This document shows, one piece after another, positions 34,827-43,780 of a stretch of DNA of 54,885 nucleotides. Within the stretch, counting starts at the first letter, position 1; each line of letters begins with the position of its first letter. Source of the stretch: an uncultured Pelagibacteraceae bacterium (lineage in GTDB: Bacteria > Pseudomonadota > Alphaproteobacteria > Pelagibacterales > Pelagibacteraceae). The notes under the pieces are model-generated. The model was not told the origin of the DNA and did no database searches. It worked only from the letters and a program-made list of their open reading frames with translations. Made by a program: the position numbers and the translations under genes. The stretch covers positions 1 to 54,885 of the forward strand of contig CACFJR010000004.1 of the NCBI GenBank assembly GCA_902566755.1, read 5' to 3'.

Positions 34827-34976
34827 ATGAATTTTTTAATAGAATTATACCAATTTCTTAAAGTAAGAAAAAAATGGTGGTTAATCCCGATTTTATTATT
34901 TTTATGTTTATTTGGTTGGTTGTTTGTATTTACACAAGGAACAGTTGTGGCACCTTTCATTTACACAATATTTTAA
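34827..34976 (+). CDS. DUF5989 microprotein, copy 2
   Basis: A second 49-residue DUF5989 protein, with MNFLIELYQFLKVRKKWWLI and TQGTVVAPFIYTIF. Length and anchor residues (LKVRKK, W, PIL, FG, TQG, AP, IYT, F) are the same as in copy 1. It lies one base before the carbamoyltransferase start, as copy 1 lies just before the methyltransferase. The pair looks like an in-cluster duplication with later divergence. Confidence 0.75.
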   Translation: MNFLIELYQFLKVRKKWWLIPILLFLCLFGWLFVFTQGTVVAPFIYTIF

Positions 34977-34977
34977 A

Positions 34978-36813
34978 ATGAGTTCCATATTAGGCATATC
35001 TGCGTTTTATCATGATAGTGCTGCTTGCATTTTGATAGATGGCAAAATAATCGCTGCCGCACAAGAAGAGAGGTTTACAAGAATAAAACATGATCCCAAA
35101 TATCCTTATAACGCTATCGAATTTGTCCTTAAATTTTCTAATTTAAAATTGAGTGAAGTCGATCAAATAGTTTTTTTCGAAAAACCATTTTTAAAATTTG
35201 AAAGATTATTAGAAACATATGTTGCATTTGCGCCAAGAGGCATTACGTCTTTTGCAAAAGCAATTCCATTATGGATTAAAGAAAAACTTTTTCAAAAAAA
35301 ACTTCTGTTTAATAAACTAAAATCCCATGATGTAAATTATAAATCTGATCAAAATATTAATTTTTCAGATCATCACTTAAGCCATGCAGCTAGTGCTTTT
35401 TTTCCATCACCTTTTGATGAAGCAGTTGTGTTAACTGCAGATGGTGTAGGTGAATGGGCAACAACAACTGTAGCTATTGGAAAGAAAAATAATTTAGAAA
35501 TTAAAAAGGAAATTCATTTTCCACATTCTCTTGGACTTCTCTATTCTGCATTTACTTATTATTCAGGATTCAAAGTAAATAGTGGTGAATATAAATTAAT
35601 GGGCTTAGCACCGTATGGAAATCCTATTTACGAGGAAAAGATCAAAACACTGATTGACATTAAAGAAGATGGAACTTTTAGACTAGACCAAAAATACTTT
35701 AACTATGCTACTGGATTAACTATGACCAACAAAAAGTTTAATGATTTATTTGGTCAAAGACCTCGAGATCCATCAAATGAAAAAATTACCCAATTTCATA
35801 TGGATATAGCAGCCTCTATTCAGAAAGTGACAGAGGAAGTGATGATAAAGTTAGCTAAATCAGTGCGCAAAGAATATGGAATTAAAAACTTATGTTTAGC
35901 AGGTGGTGTAGCATTAAATTGTGTTGCCAATGGAAAAATTCTCAAAGAAAAGATTTTTGATAATATTTGGATTCAGCCTGCGGCTGGAGATGCAGGTGGT
36001 TCTTTAGGAGCAGCATTAGCACTCTGGCATATAGAACAAGGCGAAAAAAGAGAGGTAAATTCAGATGATAACATGAAAGGTTCTTATTTAGGAACAGAGT
36101 TTTCACAAGAAGAAATAGAAAAAGAACTAAAATCAATTGGGGCTAATTTTGACAGAGTAAATTACGAGGATTTAATAAACAAAACATCAGAATTTTTATC
36201 TAATCAGAAAGTGATTGGTTGGTTTCAAGGCAGAATGGAATTTGGTCCAAGAGCATTAGGAGGTAGATCAATTATAGGTGACCCAAGATCTGATAAAATG
36301 CAAAAAAACCTAAATCTTAAAGTTAAATATAGAGAAAGCTTTAGACCTTTTGCTCCTTCAGTTCTAAGAGATGATGTATCCAAATGGTTTGATATAAATG
36401 TCGATAGTCCTTACATGTTAATGGTAGCAAACATAAATTCAGATAAAAAAATTAAAATGAGCGAAGATCAAAAGAAACTTTTTGGTATAGATAAACTAAA
36501 TGTTAAAAGATCTGAAATTCCGGCGGTTACACATGTCGATTATTCTGCTAGAATTCAAACTGTAAACACCAAAGATAATAAACGATATTATGATTTAATA
36601 TCAAAATTTAAAGAAAAAACAGGATGTCCAGTTATTGTTAATACCTCATTTAACGTTAGAGGTGAACCAATTGTAAATACCCCTACAGATGCATTTAATT
36701 GTTTTATGGGCACTGAATTAGATTATCTTGTAATCGGAAATTGTATTCTAGACAAAAAAAAACAAAATTCAAAATTTAAAAAAGATTATAAATCAGAATT
36801 TGAGTTGGATTAA
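34978..36813 (+). CDS. NodU/CmcH-family O-carbamoyltransferase
   Basis: A 611-residue carbamoyltransferase. The N-terminal Kae1/TsaD-like domain starts SILGISAFYHDSAACIL and holds the metal-binding HHLSHAAS (H132, H133, H136) and the LTADGVGEW loop. The C-terminal YrdC-like domain holds FQGRMEFGPRALGGRSI (about 418-434) and CPVIVNTSFNVRGEPIV. It transfers a carbamoyl group from carbamoyl phosphate through carbamoyl-AMP to a hydroxyl. The start is ATG 34978, as the longer reading frame from 34912 would overlap the DUF5989 gene. Acceptor unknown: a glycan or lipid is likely. Confidence 0.92.
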   Translation: MSSILGISAFYHDSAACILIDGKIIAAAQEERFTRIKHDPKYPYNAIEFVLKFSNLKLSEVDQIVFFEKPFLKFERLLETYVAFAPRGITSFAKAIPLWIKEKLFQKKLLFNKLKSHDVNYKSDQNINFSDHHLSHAASAFFPSPFDEAVVLTADGVGEWATTTVAIGKKNNLEIKKEIHFPHSLGLLYSAFTYYSGFKVNSGEYKLMGLAPYGNPIYEEKIKTLIDIKEDGTFRLDQKYFNYATGLTMTNKKFNDLFGQRPRDPSNEKITQFHMDIAASIQKVTEEVMIKLAKSVRKEYGIKNLCLAGGVALNCVANGKILKEKIFDNIWIQPAAGDAGGSLGAALALWHIEQGEKREVNSDDNMKGSYLGTEFSQEEIEKELKSIGANFDRVNYEDLINKTSEFLSNQKVIGWFQGRMEFGPRALGGRSIIGDPRSDKMQKNLNLKVKYRESFRPFAPSVLRDDVSKWFDINVDSPYMLMVANINSDKKIKMSEDQKKLFGIDKLNVKRSEIPAVTHVDYSARIQTVNTKDNKRYYDLISKFKEKTGCPVIVNTSFNVRGEPIVNTPTDAFNCFMGTELDYLVIGNCILDKKKQNSKFKKDYKSEFELD

Positions 36814-36843
36814 TTATGAAGTTTTACAGAATATAACCGTATT

Positions 36844-37917
36844 GTGAAAAAAAATTTTTTTTTAGTTTTTTCATCTATTATTATTTCATTATTTTTCATA
36901 GAAATATTTTGCAATTTTTTCCTCTTCAAAAAAGTTGATTATAACTATAAGAATAGATATTTAATTTTTAGTGAAGGAAAGGTTTTTAAAAATATTGAAA
37001 ATTTTTTCACCTATGAACCGTCTCAAACAATTACCGCTTCAAATTATTATTATAAAGATGATAAATTTATAGAAGTTTATAATTATGATATTAACATAAA
37101 TAATCTAGGTTTAGTTCAGGACAATGATTTAAAAAAAGACATGCAATCAATTCTTTTCCTAGGAGACTCTTTTACGGAAGGACAGGGAGGTGACGGAAGT
37201 TGGATAAATTTTTTTGGTGGAAATTACAATAATTATCAAATTATAAATGGTGGTTTGCTTGGAACTGGATTTCAACAATTTGAGTTATTAAATGATTATT
37301 TATCAGACTATGATATAAAAAAAGTATTTGTGCTATTTATCGGTGATGATTTAAGAAGAGGTGTATTTCAATTTAATTCCCAACAATTAAAATGTTTGAT
37401 GTATCATAGATCTTGTAATGGATCAGAGTCTTTTTATGGTTTTCCAATCAGTAAAAAAAAGCCTGAATTATTTTTAAAAAATTTAAGAAAAAATCAATTG
37501 AATAATAATGATAAAGAAAAACTTAGTCTTAAGAAAATAAGAAGAGGTATTAAATCATGGTTTGCTGACCTTTACGTTATAAAGATACCTATAGATTTTT
37601 TAAGATCAAATTTTTATAAATCTAAAAATGAAAAAATTAAAAAAAATTTTGACGCAATAGATAATCTTATAAAAATTTATAAAAAAAACATATTCTTTGT
37701 TAATTTAAAAATGAAAGACGAGATCATTTTTATGAATAAAAGTTACGAAACTATTTATGCAAAAAATTATATTTTGAGTAGAACTGAGAACTATTTTGAA
37801 TGTGATTTTAACAATAATCTTAATTTTTTCCACATATATGATCCTCACCCAAATCAAAAAGGGTATGAAAGTTTATATAATTGTATATTAGATATTTTTA
37901 AAAAGGAAAAAATTTAA
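36844..37917 (+). CDS. Membrane-anchored SGNH/GDSL hydrolase
   Basis: A 357-residue protein with an N-terminal membrane anchor (FFLVFSSIIISLFFIEIFCNFFLF, 4-27) and a periplasmic SGNH-like domain. Block I is FLGDSFTEGQG with S109; block II is GGLLGTG; block V is DPHPNQKG with D333 and H335. Block III (usually GxND) reads FIGDDLRRG. Such enzymes remove or transfer acyl groups on sugars. The GTG start is at 36844. It closes the carbamoyltransferase cassette and suggests the product is an extracytoplasmic glycan. Confidence 0.75.
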   Translation: MKKNFFLVFSSIIISLFFIEIFCNFFLFKKVDYNYKNRYLIFSEGKVFKNIENFFTYEPSQTITASNYYYKDDKFIEVYNYDININNLGLVQDNDLKKDMQSILFLGDSFTEGQGGDGSWINFFGGNYNNYQIINGGLLGTGFQQFELLNDYLSDYDIKKVFVLFIGDDLRRGVFQFNSQQLKCLMYHRSCNGSESFYGFPISKKKPELFLKNLRKNQLNNNDKEKLSLKKIRRGIKSWFADLYVIKIPIDFLRSNFYKSKNEKIKKNFDAIDNLIKIYKKNIFFVNLKMKDEIIFMNKSYETIYAKNYILSRTENYFECDFNNNLNFFHIYDPHPNQKGYESLYNCILDIFKKEKI

Positions 37918-37979
37918 TTTATCTTTTTTTTAAAATAATTAAGTAGAATATAGATTTTTATAATTATATATTGTCTAAA

Positions 37980-38441
37980 ATGAATTTTTTAAGAAGAAAA
38001 TTATTTAAAATTTTAAGCTATTATTCTTTAGCTTTATTATTTCCAATTAAATTTCTTTACGCTTCTTCAAAAAAGATAATAAATCATAACTTGTCTAAAG
38101 AACAAAAAGATATCATGTTTAATGAGGGAACAGAAAAAGCATTTACTAGCTCCTTATTGACTGAAAAAAGAAAAGGTACTTACCATTGTGCGAACTGTGG
38201 AGCTTTACTATTTGACTCAACTGCGAAGTATGACAGTGGAACCGGTTGGCCATCTTTTACAGAATCAGTTCCAGGGGCTTTTAATACAAAAGTAGATTAT
38301 TCATTTGGAATGAAAAGAATAGAATATCATTGTGCAAATTGTGGAGCACACCATGGACATGTATTTGCTGATGGCCCTGGAAAAACTGGTAAACGGTTTT
38401 GCAATAATGGGCTTTGCTTAATCTTTAAACCATCTCAATAA
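37980..38441 (+). CDS. msrB: Methionine sulfoxide reductase B, exported
   Basis: MsrB reduces methionine-R-sulfoxide. The domain has YHCANCGALLFDS and YHCANCGAHHGHVF (two CxxC zinc pairs), GTGWPSF, and the catalytic cysteine in KRFCNNG, about residue 141 of 153. The N-terminus MNFLRRKLFKILSYYSLALLF has a twin-arginine and a hydrophobic core, so this looks like a Tat-exported, periplasmic form. I choose ATG 37980 over TTG 37971. Downstream of the catalytic cysteine the usual INSxxLxF reads NNGLCLIF, adding a possible resolving cysteine. Confidence 0.88.
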   Translation: MNFLRRKLFKILSYYSLALLFPIKFLYASSKKIINHNLSKEQKDIMFNEGTEKAFTSSLLTEKRKGTYHCANCGALLFDSTAKYDSGTGWPSFTESVPGAFNTKVDYSFGMKRIEYHCANCGAHHGHVFADGPGKTGKRFCNNGLCLIFKPSQ

Positions 38442-39409
38442 TGTTAGATTTTTGTATAATAGGATCTGGTATCTCTGGATCAACAATTGCTCACTATTTA
38501 AAAAAAAGATATTCAATCAACGTTCACGATAAAGCAAGAGGTGTTGGTGGCAGAAGTTCTTTTAAGCGATATAAGGGTAAAATAGGATTTGACCATGGTC
38601 TTCAATATTTATCTCCAAGATCAAAAGAATTTAAATCTTTTACCAATAAACTTATTAAAAAAAAAATTCTCAAACATTGGACAGGAAATCATGAATTTTT
38701 AAATCAAAAGGTCAAAAGAGACAAAAAACATGTCAAATTAATTGGTGTTAAAGGAAATAACGATATAAGTAAATTTTTGCTTAAGAATATTAATTGTAAT
38801 TTCCAATCAGAACTATCTGAAATGAAGAGACAAAAAGATTGTTGGTATCTCAGATTTAAAGATAATAAGTATATTTATTCAAAAAATTTAATCCTATCAA
38901 TTCCTTTCCCGCAGGCGAAAAAACTTTCATCTAAGTTTGTTAAAACAAAACTTTTCAAAAATAAATTAATAATGAATTCAAGTCTCACAGTTTTATTGAT
39001 GACCAATAAAACAGGAATTAAGGCGAGCAGTTTTTTTACCAATGATAAAGTTTTGGGTTGGGTTTCTAAAGAAAATTCAAAAAAAAGATTTAAATGTAAT
39101 AAAGACTTATGGGTACTTCAAAGCACCTTTGAATATGGAAAAAGACATACTGAAAACTATAGAAATAAAAAAAAATTTTACACAAATGTTTTAATAAATA
39201 AGTTTAAAAAACTTACAAAAATTAAAATCAGAAAGATATATTTTACCCATATACATGGGTGGAAATATTCCTCTAATTCAAAACCTTTAAAATTACAAAG
39301 TTTTTGGGATAAAAAAATTGGTCTAGGTATTTGTGGTGACTGGTTTGGAGGTCCAAGGTTGGAAAATGGATGGTTAAGCGCAAAAGACCTTTATAATAAG
39401 ATTAAATAA
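38441..39409 (+). CDS. FAD-dependent amine-oxidase/renalase-like oxidoreductase
   Basis: A 322-residue flavoprotein. The dinucleotide-binding motif is IIGSGISGSTIAHYL (6-20), with RGVGGRSS at 34-41 and FDHGLQYLS following, as in renalase-like amine oxidases. The C-terminal LGICGDWFGGPRLENGWLSA is the second FAD-contact region. Renalases in bacteria recycle unusable isomers of NAD(P)H, but the substrate here is not shown. Starts at the msrB stop (one-base overlap). A role in redox repair beside MsrB is a guess. Confidence 0.82.
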   Translation: MLDFCIIGSGISGSTIAHYLKKRYSINVHDKARGVGGRSSFKRYKGKIGFDHGLQYLSPRSKEFKSFTNKLIKKKILKHWTGNHEFLNQKVKRDKKHVKLIGVKGNNDISKFLLKNINCNFQSELSEMKRQKDCWYLRFKDNKYIYSKNLILSIPFPQAKKLSSKFVKTKLFKNKLIMNSSLTVLLMTNKTGIKASSFFTNDKVLGWVSKENSKKRFKCNKDLWVLQSTFEYGKRHTENYRNKKKFYTNVLINKFKKLTKIKIRKIYFTHIHGWKYSSNSKPLKLQSFWDKKIGLGICGDWFGGPRLENGWLSAKDLYNKIK

Positions 39410-39410
39410 A

Positions 39411-40643
39411 TTAAATTCTTTTTTTAATTTCTCTAATTATCTTGGACGCTTGTTCATTTTCAATAAATTCTTCAAAACGTTTTTCTGTTTCTTTCAAAGT
39501 TTTAATGTCTTGTTCTGATAGTTTACTGTTTAATGATTTATTATATATTTTTTCAATTTTTTTGAAGTAAATATGTGCCATAAGTTTTTTGTAATAATCA
39601 AATGGTGTAGGAAATCCAATATATCTTAATATTAGTACAATTGTGAAAATATAGGATAAATTTACTCCAAATTTATCAATAAAAGCTGCAAATTTAAAAG
39701 GTAAGTATTTATATAAAAAAGGTAATGATCCAAAAGGCATCTCAATGATTTCTTTAGCACGTTTATTAACTTCAAGATTTTTTATGTATTCCATTGATGG
39801 AAACGATGATGCATCAGAAATTATATTAGGTTCCTTAAATTCTTCTTTTAATATCAAAGAAATTGCAACTACAATTGATGGATCCAAATTTTTTTTTGCC
39901 ACCAAATCAACTGGTAATGACACGACTTGTATATCTTCATTAGGAATATTATTTCTTAAATCAAACCCACCTGCCTGTACTATTTCTGGATACAAATAGT
40001 CGAATCTTCTCGAAATCGCTTTAGAATTTTTAAGTGAAAAGATCTTTAAACTAGGATTTGTACCTAGTTTAAAAACAAACTGATTGTTTGCTGGCAACAA
40101 AAAAAAACCTACATCCAATTCTCCTTTTTCCATCATTTCAAAGTGAATAGAATGTGTTTGGTCAATAAATGTAGTATTCTTACTATCCACTCCGTATAGA
40201 TTTAATATTGTTTCTGCTAATAACCTAGTTCCAGAATTTTCGGGACCAATACCAACCTTTAATCCTTTAAAATCAGCTAAAGAGTTCAAGTCTAAATCCT
40301 TACGGTAAAAAATAAACAAAGGTTCTAATATCAAAGAACCAAGAGCTTCTACATTTTTGAATTGAGCATTTTTTAAGTCCTGAGCTACAAAACCAACATG
40401 TATTTTTTTTTTGTTATCATTAATATCATCTACTATTTTAATTGTATCTTCACGATTAATAACTTCAGCATTAATATCATATTCTTTTAATCTTTTTTTT
40501 AGGACATGGGCTGAGGTATCAAAAAAACCACCTTTTGGACCCGCCTCAATATAAATTGATTGCTCCTTTAAAAAACCTGAAATAAAGAAAAATATAAGCG
40601 TAAATAAAATAAGATAACCAAAGATGGATATTTTTTTTGACAT
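39411..40643 (-). CDS. TAXI-family solute-binding protein with a membrane-anchored C-terminal tail
   Basis: A 410-residue protein. After an N-terminal membrane anchor (FGYLILFTLIFFFISGFL), residues 30-300 are a TAXI-type binding domain (YIEAGPKGGFFDTSA, VGIGPENSGTRLLAETIL). It continues into a second membrane segment near 330-345 (LSYIFTIVLILRYIGF) and a charged helical cytoplasmic tail (SEQDIKTLKETEKRFEEFI). No TRAP permease gene is adjacent. It may bind a ligand outside and signal inside, rather than feed a transporter; that is inference. It follows the Anbu gene by ten bases. Confidence 0.8.
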   Translation of the reverse strand: MSKKISIFGYLILFTLIFFFISGFLKEQSIYIEAGPKGGFFDTSAHVLKKRLKEYDINAEVINREDTIKIVDDINDNKKKIHVGFVAQDLKNAQFKNVEALGSLILEPLFIFYRKDLDLNSLADFKGLKVGIGPENSGTRLLAETILNLYGVDSKNTTFIDQTHSIHFEMMEKGELDVGFFLLPANNQFVFKLGTNPSLKIFSLKNSKAISRRFDYLYPEIVQAGGFDLRNNIPNEDIQVVSLPVDLVAKKNLDPSIVVAISLILKEEFKEPNIISDASSFPSMEYIKNLEVNKRAKEIIEMPFGSLPFLYKYLPFKFAAFIDKFGVNLSYIFTIVLILRYIGFPTPFDYYKKLMAHIYFKKIEKIYNKSLNSKLSEQDIKTLKETEKRFEEFIENEQASKIIREIKKRI

Positions 40644-40653
40644 AAACTAGCAG

Positions 40654-41376
40654 CTATTCCCAATCAAATCTTGGGAATGATTTAAAAACTTTTAAAATTC
40701 CTTCAGACCATTCATTTGTCATTTTTGAAAATTCTTCATCATTTAAATTTAAACATTTTTGAGAGGCAATTTTAAATTGGTCTTTTTTATATACCACAAA
40801 GTCAATGGGTGGACCAACAGTCAAATCACTTTTTAAAGTTGAATCCATAGAAATAAGCGCACATCTAGAGGCATCACCTAATTTTACATCTGGAGTTATT
40901 ACTCTGTCTAAAATTGGCTTTCCGTATTTTACTTCTCCAATTACCAAGTAAGGTTTGCTATCTGCTGGCTTTATATAATTTCCTTGCGGGTATACCAAAA
41001 ATAACTCCATAGGCTGACCTTTGATTTGACCTCCAACAATAAAGGTTGAACCCAGCAATACTGTATCTGTATTCATTCCTTTTGGAGAGGAATGTTTAAG
41101 GTTTAAAGACCCCACATATTTTGCAATTTGATCAAAATCCTCACATGAATTAAGATTTTTCTTTCCAGAATTATCTTTAAGATCTTTTTCTATAGATTTA
41201 TAAACTGCTTGTGACGTTCCAAGATTACCTGAAGTCACTATTAATATAGTCCTATCACCAACATCATATGTAAACATTTTTGAGTAAATATTTACATTAT
41301 CAAAACCAGCATTGGTTCGACTATCTGATGCTACTATTATGCCTTCTTTTGTTTTAATTCCTATGCAGTAAGTCAT
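40654..41376 (-). CDS. Anbu-type proteasome-like protease
   Basis: A 240-residue Ntn-hydrolase related to proteasome beta subunits and HslV. It starts MTYCIGIKTKEGIIVASDSRTNAG, the usual Anbu opening, with T2 as the nucleophile after Met removal and D18/R20 of the SDSRTNAG motif. The family usually occurs with a circularly permuted ATP-grasp, an alpha-E protein and a transglutaminase. Here the ATP-grasp lies divergently 111 bases away, but the other two are missing. Confidence 0.9.
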   Translation of the reverse strand: MTYCIGIKTKEGIIVASDSRTNAGFDNVNIYSKMFTYDVGDRTILIVTSGNLGTSQAVYKSIEKDLKDNSGKKNLNSCEDFDQIAKYVGSLNLKHSSPKGMNTDTVLLGSTFIVGGQIKGQPMELFLVYPQGNYIKPADSKPYLVIGEVKYGKPILDRVITPDVKLGDASRCALISMDSTLKSDLTVGPPIDFVVYKKDQFKIASQKCLNLNDEEFSKMTNEWSEGILKVFKSFPRFDWE

Positions 41377-41423
41377 ATAATTATATGTATTATTTAATTA
41401 AACGATGTATTTATAATCGATTT

Positions 41424-41439
41424 ATATCATATCTGATAT
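41424..41439. promoter_or_regulatory. Dyad between Anbu and ATP-grasp genes
   Basis: ATATCA (41424-41429) and TGATAT (41434-41439) surround TATC in the 111-base divergent gap. Another short dyad, ATGCATTTGCAT, lies 8 bases downstream. Either could be an operator shared by both genes; chance is not excluded in such A+T-rich sequence. Confidence 0.25.
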
Positions 41440-41487
41440 ATCTAAAATGCATTTGCATAATAGGTTTAACTATTAAAAGCTATTAAA

Positions 41488-42933
41488 ATGATCAATAAAT
41501 TGTGGAAAAATTATAATGCTAAATATGCTTACGATGGATATTTTACAGAGGATAATAAGCTTCGTAAACATGCAACAATAATTTCAAATATTTTAGAAAG
41601 ATACGGAAAAGAAAAACTTCAAGAAATCGAAAAAAATTGCCAAAGCACTATAAGTGCAAGAGGAATTAATTTTAGAGTGTACGCTGCAAATAACAGGGCA
41701 GAAGAAAAAAAATGGCCATTGGATATAATTCCTCGAATAATTCCAAGAACTCAATGGAATAAAGTTTCAAAAGGATTACAGCAAAGAGTAAAAGCTCTTA
41801 ATTTATTTATAGATGATGTTTACAACAATAAAAAAATATTTAAGGACAATGTTATCCCCAAAGAAATAATATTTAAATCACCTTATTATGTAAAAGAATG
41901 TGAAGGTTTTTCTCCGAAATATAAAGCATGGTCAAATATTTCAGGGGTAGATTTAATAAGAAATAAATCTGGTGATTATTTAGTTCTAGAAGATAATCTA
42001 AGAGTTCCCTCAGGCGTGTCTTATATGCTTGAGAATAGAATGGTAATGAGAGATGTTTTTCCTGAGCTATTTACAAGATACAAAGTTTCATCCATTAATA
42101 TTTATACAAATAAGTTATTTAACTGTATGAGAGAGTGTATTCCAAAAAAAACAAAAGATCCTCACATGGTTGTTTTAACCCCGGGCATTTATAATTCTGC
42201 ATACTTTGAACATTCCTATTTAGCTGAACAAATGGGTATTGCATTAGTAGAGGGGAAAGATCTTTTTGTGGAAAATGATGTAGTTTACATGAAGACTGTT
42301 AAAGGTCCCTTAAGAGTTGATTGTATATACAGACGTTTGGATGATACTTTTTTGGATCCAAAAGCATTCTATAAAGGATCAGTTATAGGTGTTCCTGGTT
42401 TATTCAAAGCCTGGAGAAAAGGGAACGTTGGAATTTTAAATGCCATAGGAACTGGTGTTGCTGATGATAAGGTTGTTTATTCATACGTTAATAAAATGAT
42501 AGTTTATTATTTAGGGGAACAACCAATTTTAAATCAAGTTGAAACTTATTTATGTCATGACAAGGTGCAAATGGATTATGTAATAGATAACATATCAAAA
42601 TTAGTAGTAAAACCTGCAAATGCATCTGGTGGATATGGAATAATGATTGGTCCAAAGGCACCTAAAAAAGAAAGAGAAGAAGTAATTGCAAAAATTAAAA
42701 AGAATCCGAGAGAATTTATAGCTCAACCTTTAGAAATTTTATCTACTGCCCCAACAATTACTAAAAATGATATTGAACCAAGGCATCTTGACCTAAGACC
42801 ATTTGTACTTAGTGGAAAATCTACATATGTAACAACTGGCGGTTTGACAAGGGTTGCATTAAGAAAAGGCAGCACAATTGTAAATAGTTCACAAGGTGGC
42901 GGTTCCAAAGATACTTTAATTGTTGATATCTAA
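41488..42933 (+). CDS. Circularly permuted ATP-grasp protein (type 2)
   Basis: A 481-residue protein of the circularly permuted ATP-grasp group. Marks include DGYFTEDNKLRKHA near the N-terminus, YLVLEDNLRVPSGVSYMLENR (about 166-186), and VVKPANASGGYGIMIGPKA (about 372-390), with the C-terminal GGLTRVALRKGSTIVNSSQGG. Such enzymes probably form peptide-like amide bonds. In other bacteria they work with an alpha-E protein and an Anbu protease; only Anbu is nearby, on the other strand. Confidence 0.88.
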   Translation: MINKLWKNYNAKYAYDGYFTEDNKLRKHATIISNILERYGKEKLQEIEKNCQSTISARGINFRVYAANNRAEEKKWPLDIIPRIIPRTQWNKVSKGLQQRVKALNLFIDDVYNNKKIFKDNVIPKEIIFKSPYYVKECEGFSPKYKAWSNISGVDLIRNKSGDYLVLEDNLRVPSGVSYMLENRMVMRDVFPELFTRYKVSSINIYTNKLFNCMRECIPKKTKDPHMVVLTPGIYNSAYFEHSYLAEQMGIALVEGKDLFVENDVVYMKTVKGPLRVDCIYRRLDDTFLDPKAFYKGSVIGVPGLFKAWRKGNVGILNAIGTGVADDKVVYSYVNKMIVYYLGEQPILNQVETYLCHDKVQMDYVIDNISKLVVKPANASGGYGIMIGPKAPKKEREEVIAKIKKNPREFIAQPLEILSTAPTITKNDIEPRHLDLRPFVLSGKSTYVTTGGLTRVALRKGSTIVNSSQGGGSKDTLIVDI

Positions 42934-42968
42934 ATTTAAGCAAATAAATTCTTAATCATAAATATTAC

Positions 42969-43763
42969 ATGATTTCAAAAATAGTTATATTTACTGATTT
43001 AGATGGAACCCTATTACACAATGAAACATTTAAGTTTGAAAATATAAAACAATACATAAAAAATTTACTGTCTAAAAACATATCAATAATCCCTAACTCA
43101 AGCAAAACAAAACCTGAGATTTATAATTTTTGTAACGAGCTAGAGGAGGAACTTCCTTTTATTGTTGAAAATGGTGCAGCTATATACAAAATGAACTTAG
43201 TTAACTCAGATTTTCCGGAGAAAATAATACTTAGTAGAAATAAAGATGAAATATTAAATGTATTCTTAAAAAAAATCCCTAAAGAGTTAATTTCAAAATG
43301 TAAGTTTATTTTAAAACTTAAAAAAGATGAACAGCTTAAAATTTTTGGTTTATCTGAGAAACAGCTAAGTTATGCGTCTGACAGAGAGTTTTCAGTGCCC
43401 CTTATATTTAAAGGTAACAAGGCTGAAAAAAATAACTTATTTAGATTAGCTTATAATATGGGATTAACAATGCAAGAGGGTGGTCGTGTTATCAATCTTT
43501 CTGACAAAGTGAGCAAGTCATCTGCAATGAAAAAGGTAAGTAGAATTTTTAAGAAAACTGAAAAACAAGAATTAAAAATAATAGGAGTCGGAGATAATTT
43601 CAATGACCTAGATATGCTTAAAAGTAGCGACATAGCATGTTTGGTTTTTAATGAAAAATTTAAGTTAGATACTTTGAATATAAATAATTGTTTAGTTTCT
43701 AAAAAGCCCGCTCCAGAGGGGTGGGAAGAAGTTGTCAAAATGGCGCTGGAAAAAATTCAATAA
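42969..43763 (+). CDS. Glucosyl-3-phosphoglycerate phosphatase (MPGP-like HAD)
   Basis: A 264-residue HAD-IIB phosphatase of the mannosyl-3-phosphoglycerate phosphatase type. Nucleophile motif is FTDLDGTLL with D10 and D12, followed by FIVENGAAIY and IGVGDNFNDLDML (HAD motif IV). The gene order with a GT81 synthase and a GH13 phosphorylase indicates glucosyl-3-phosphoglycerate as the substrate and glucosylglycerate as the product. Mannosyl substrate cannot be ruled out by this protein alone. Confidence 0.85.
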   Translation: MISKIVIFTDLDGTLLHNETFKFENIKQYIKNLLSKNISIIPNSSKTKPEIYNFCNELEEELPFIVENGAAIYKMNLVNSDFPEKIILSRNKDEILNVFLKKIPKELISKCKFILKLKKDEQLKIFGLSEKQLSYASDREFSVPLIFKGNKAEKNNLFRLAYNMGLTMQEGGRVINLSDKVSKSSAMKKVSRIFKKTEKQELKIIGVGDNFNDLDMLKSSDIACLVFNEKFKLDTLNINNCLVSKKPAPEGWEEVVKMALEKIQ

Positions 43764-43780
43764 TATTATTAAGATAAGTG

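Noticed and set aside
34912-34977. N-terminal extension of the carbamoyltransferase by 22 residues.
   Set aside because: The extension overlaps the second DUF5989 gene in another frame and is absent from the family, whose proteins start at the conserved ILGISAFYHDSA. ATG 34978 is the better start.
33345-37917. Saxitoxin-like biosynthesis cluster.
   Set aside because: SxtJ-type and carbamoyltransferase names come from saxitoxin clusters, but the core genes (SxtA polyketide enzyme, amidinotransferase, Rieske oxygenases) are absent. These parts are common in envelope glycan loci.
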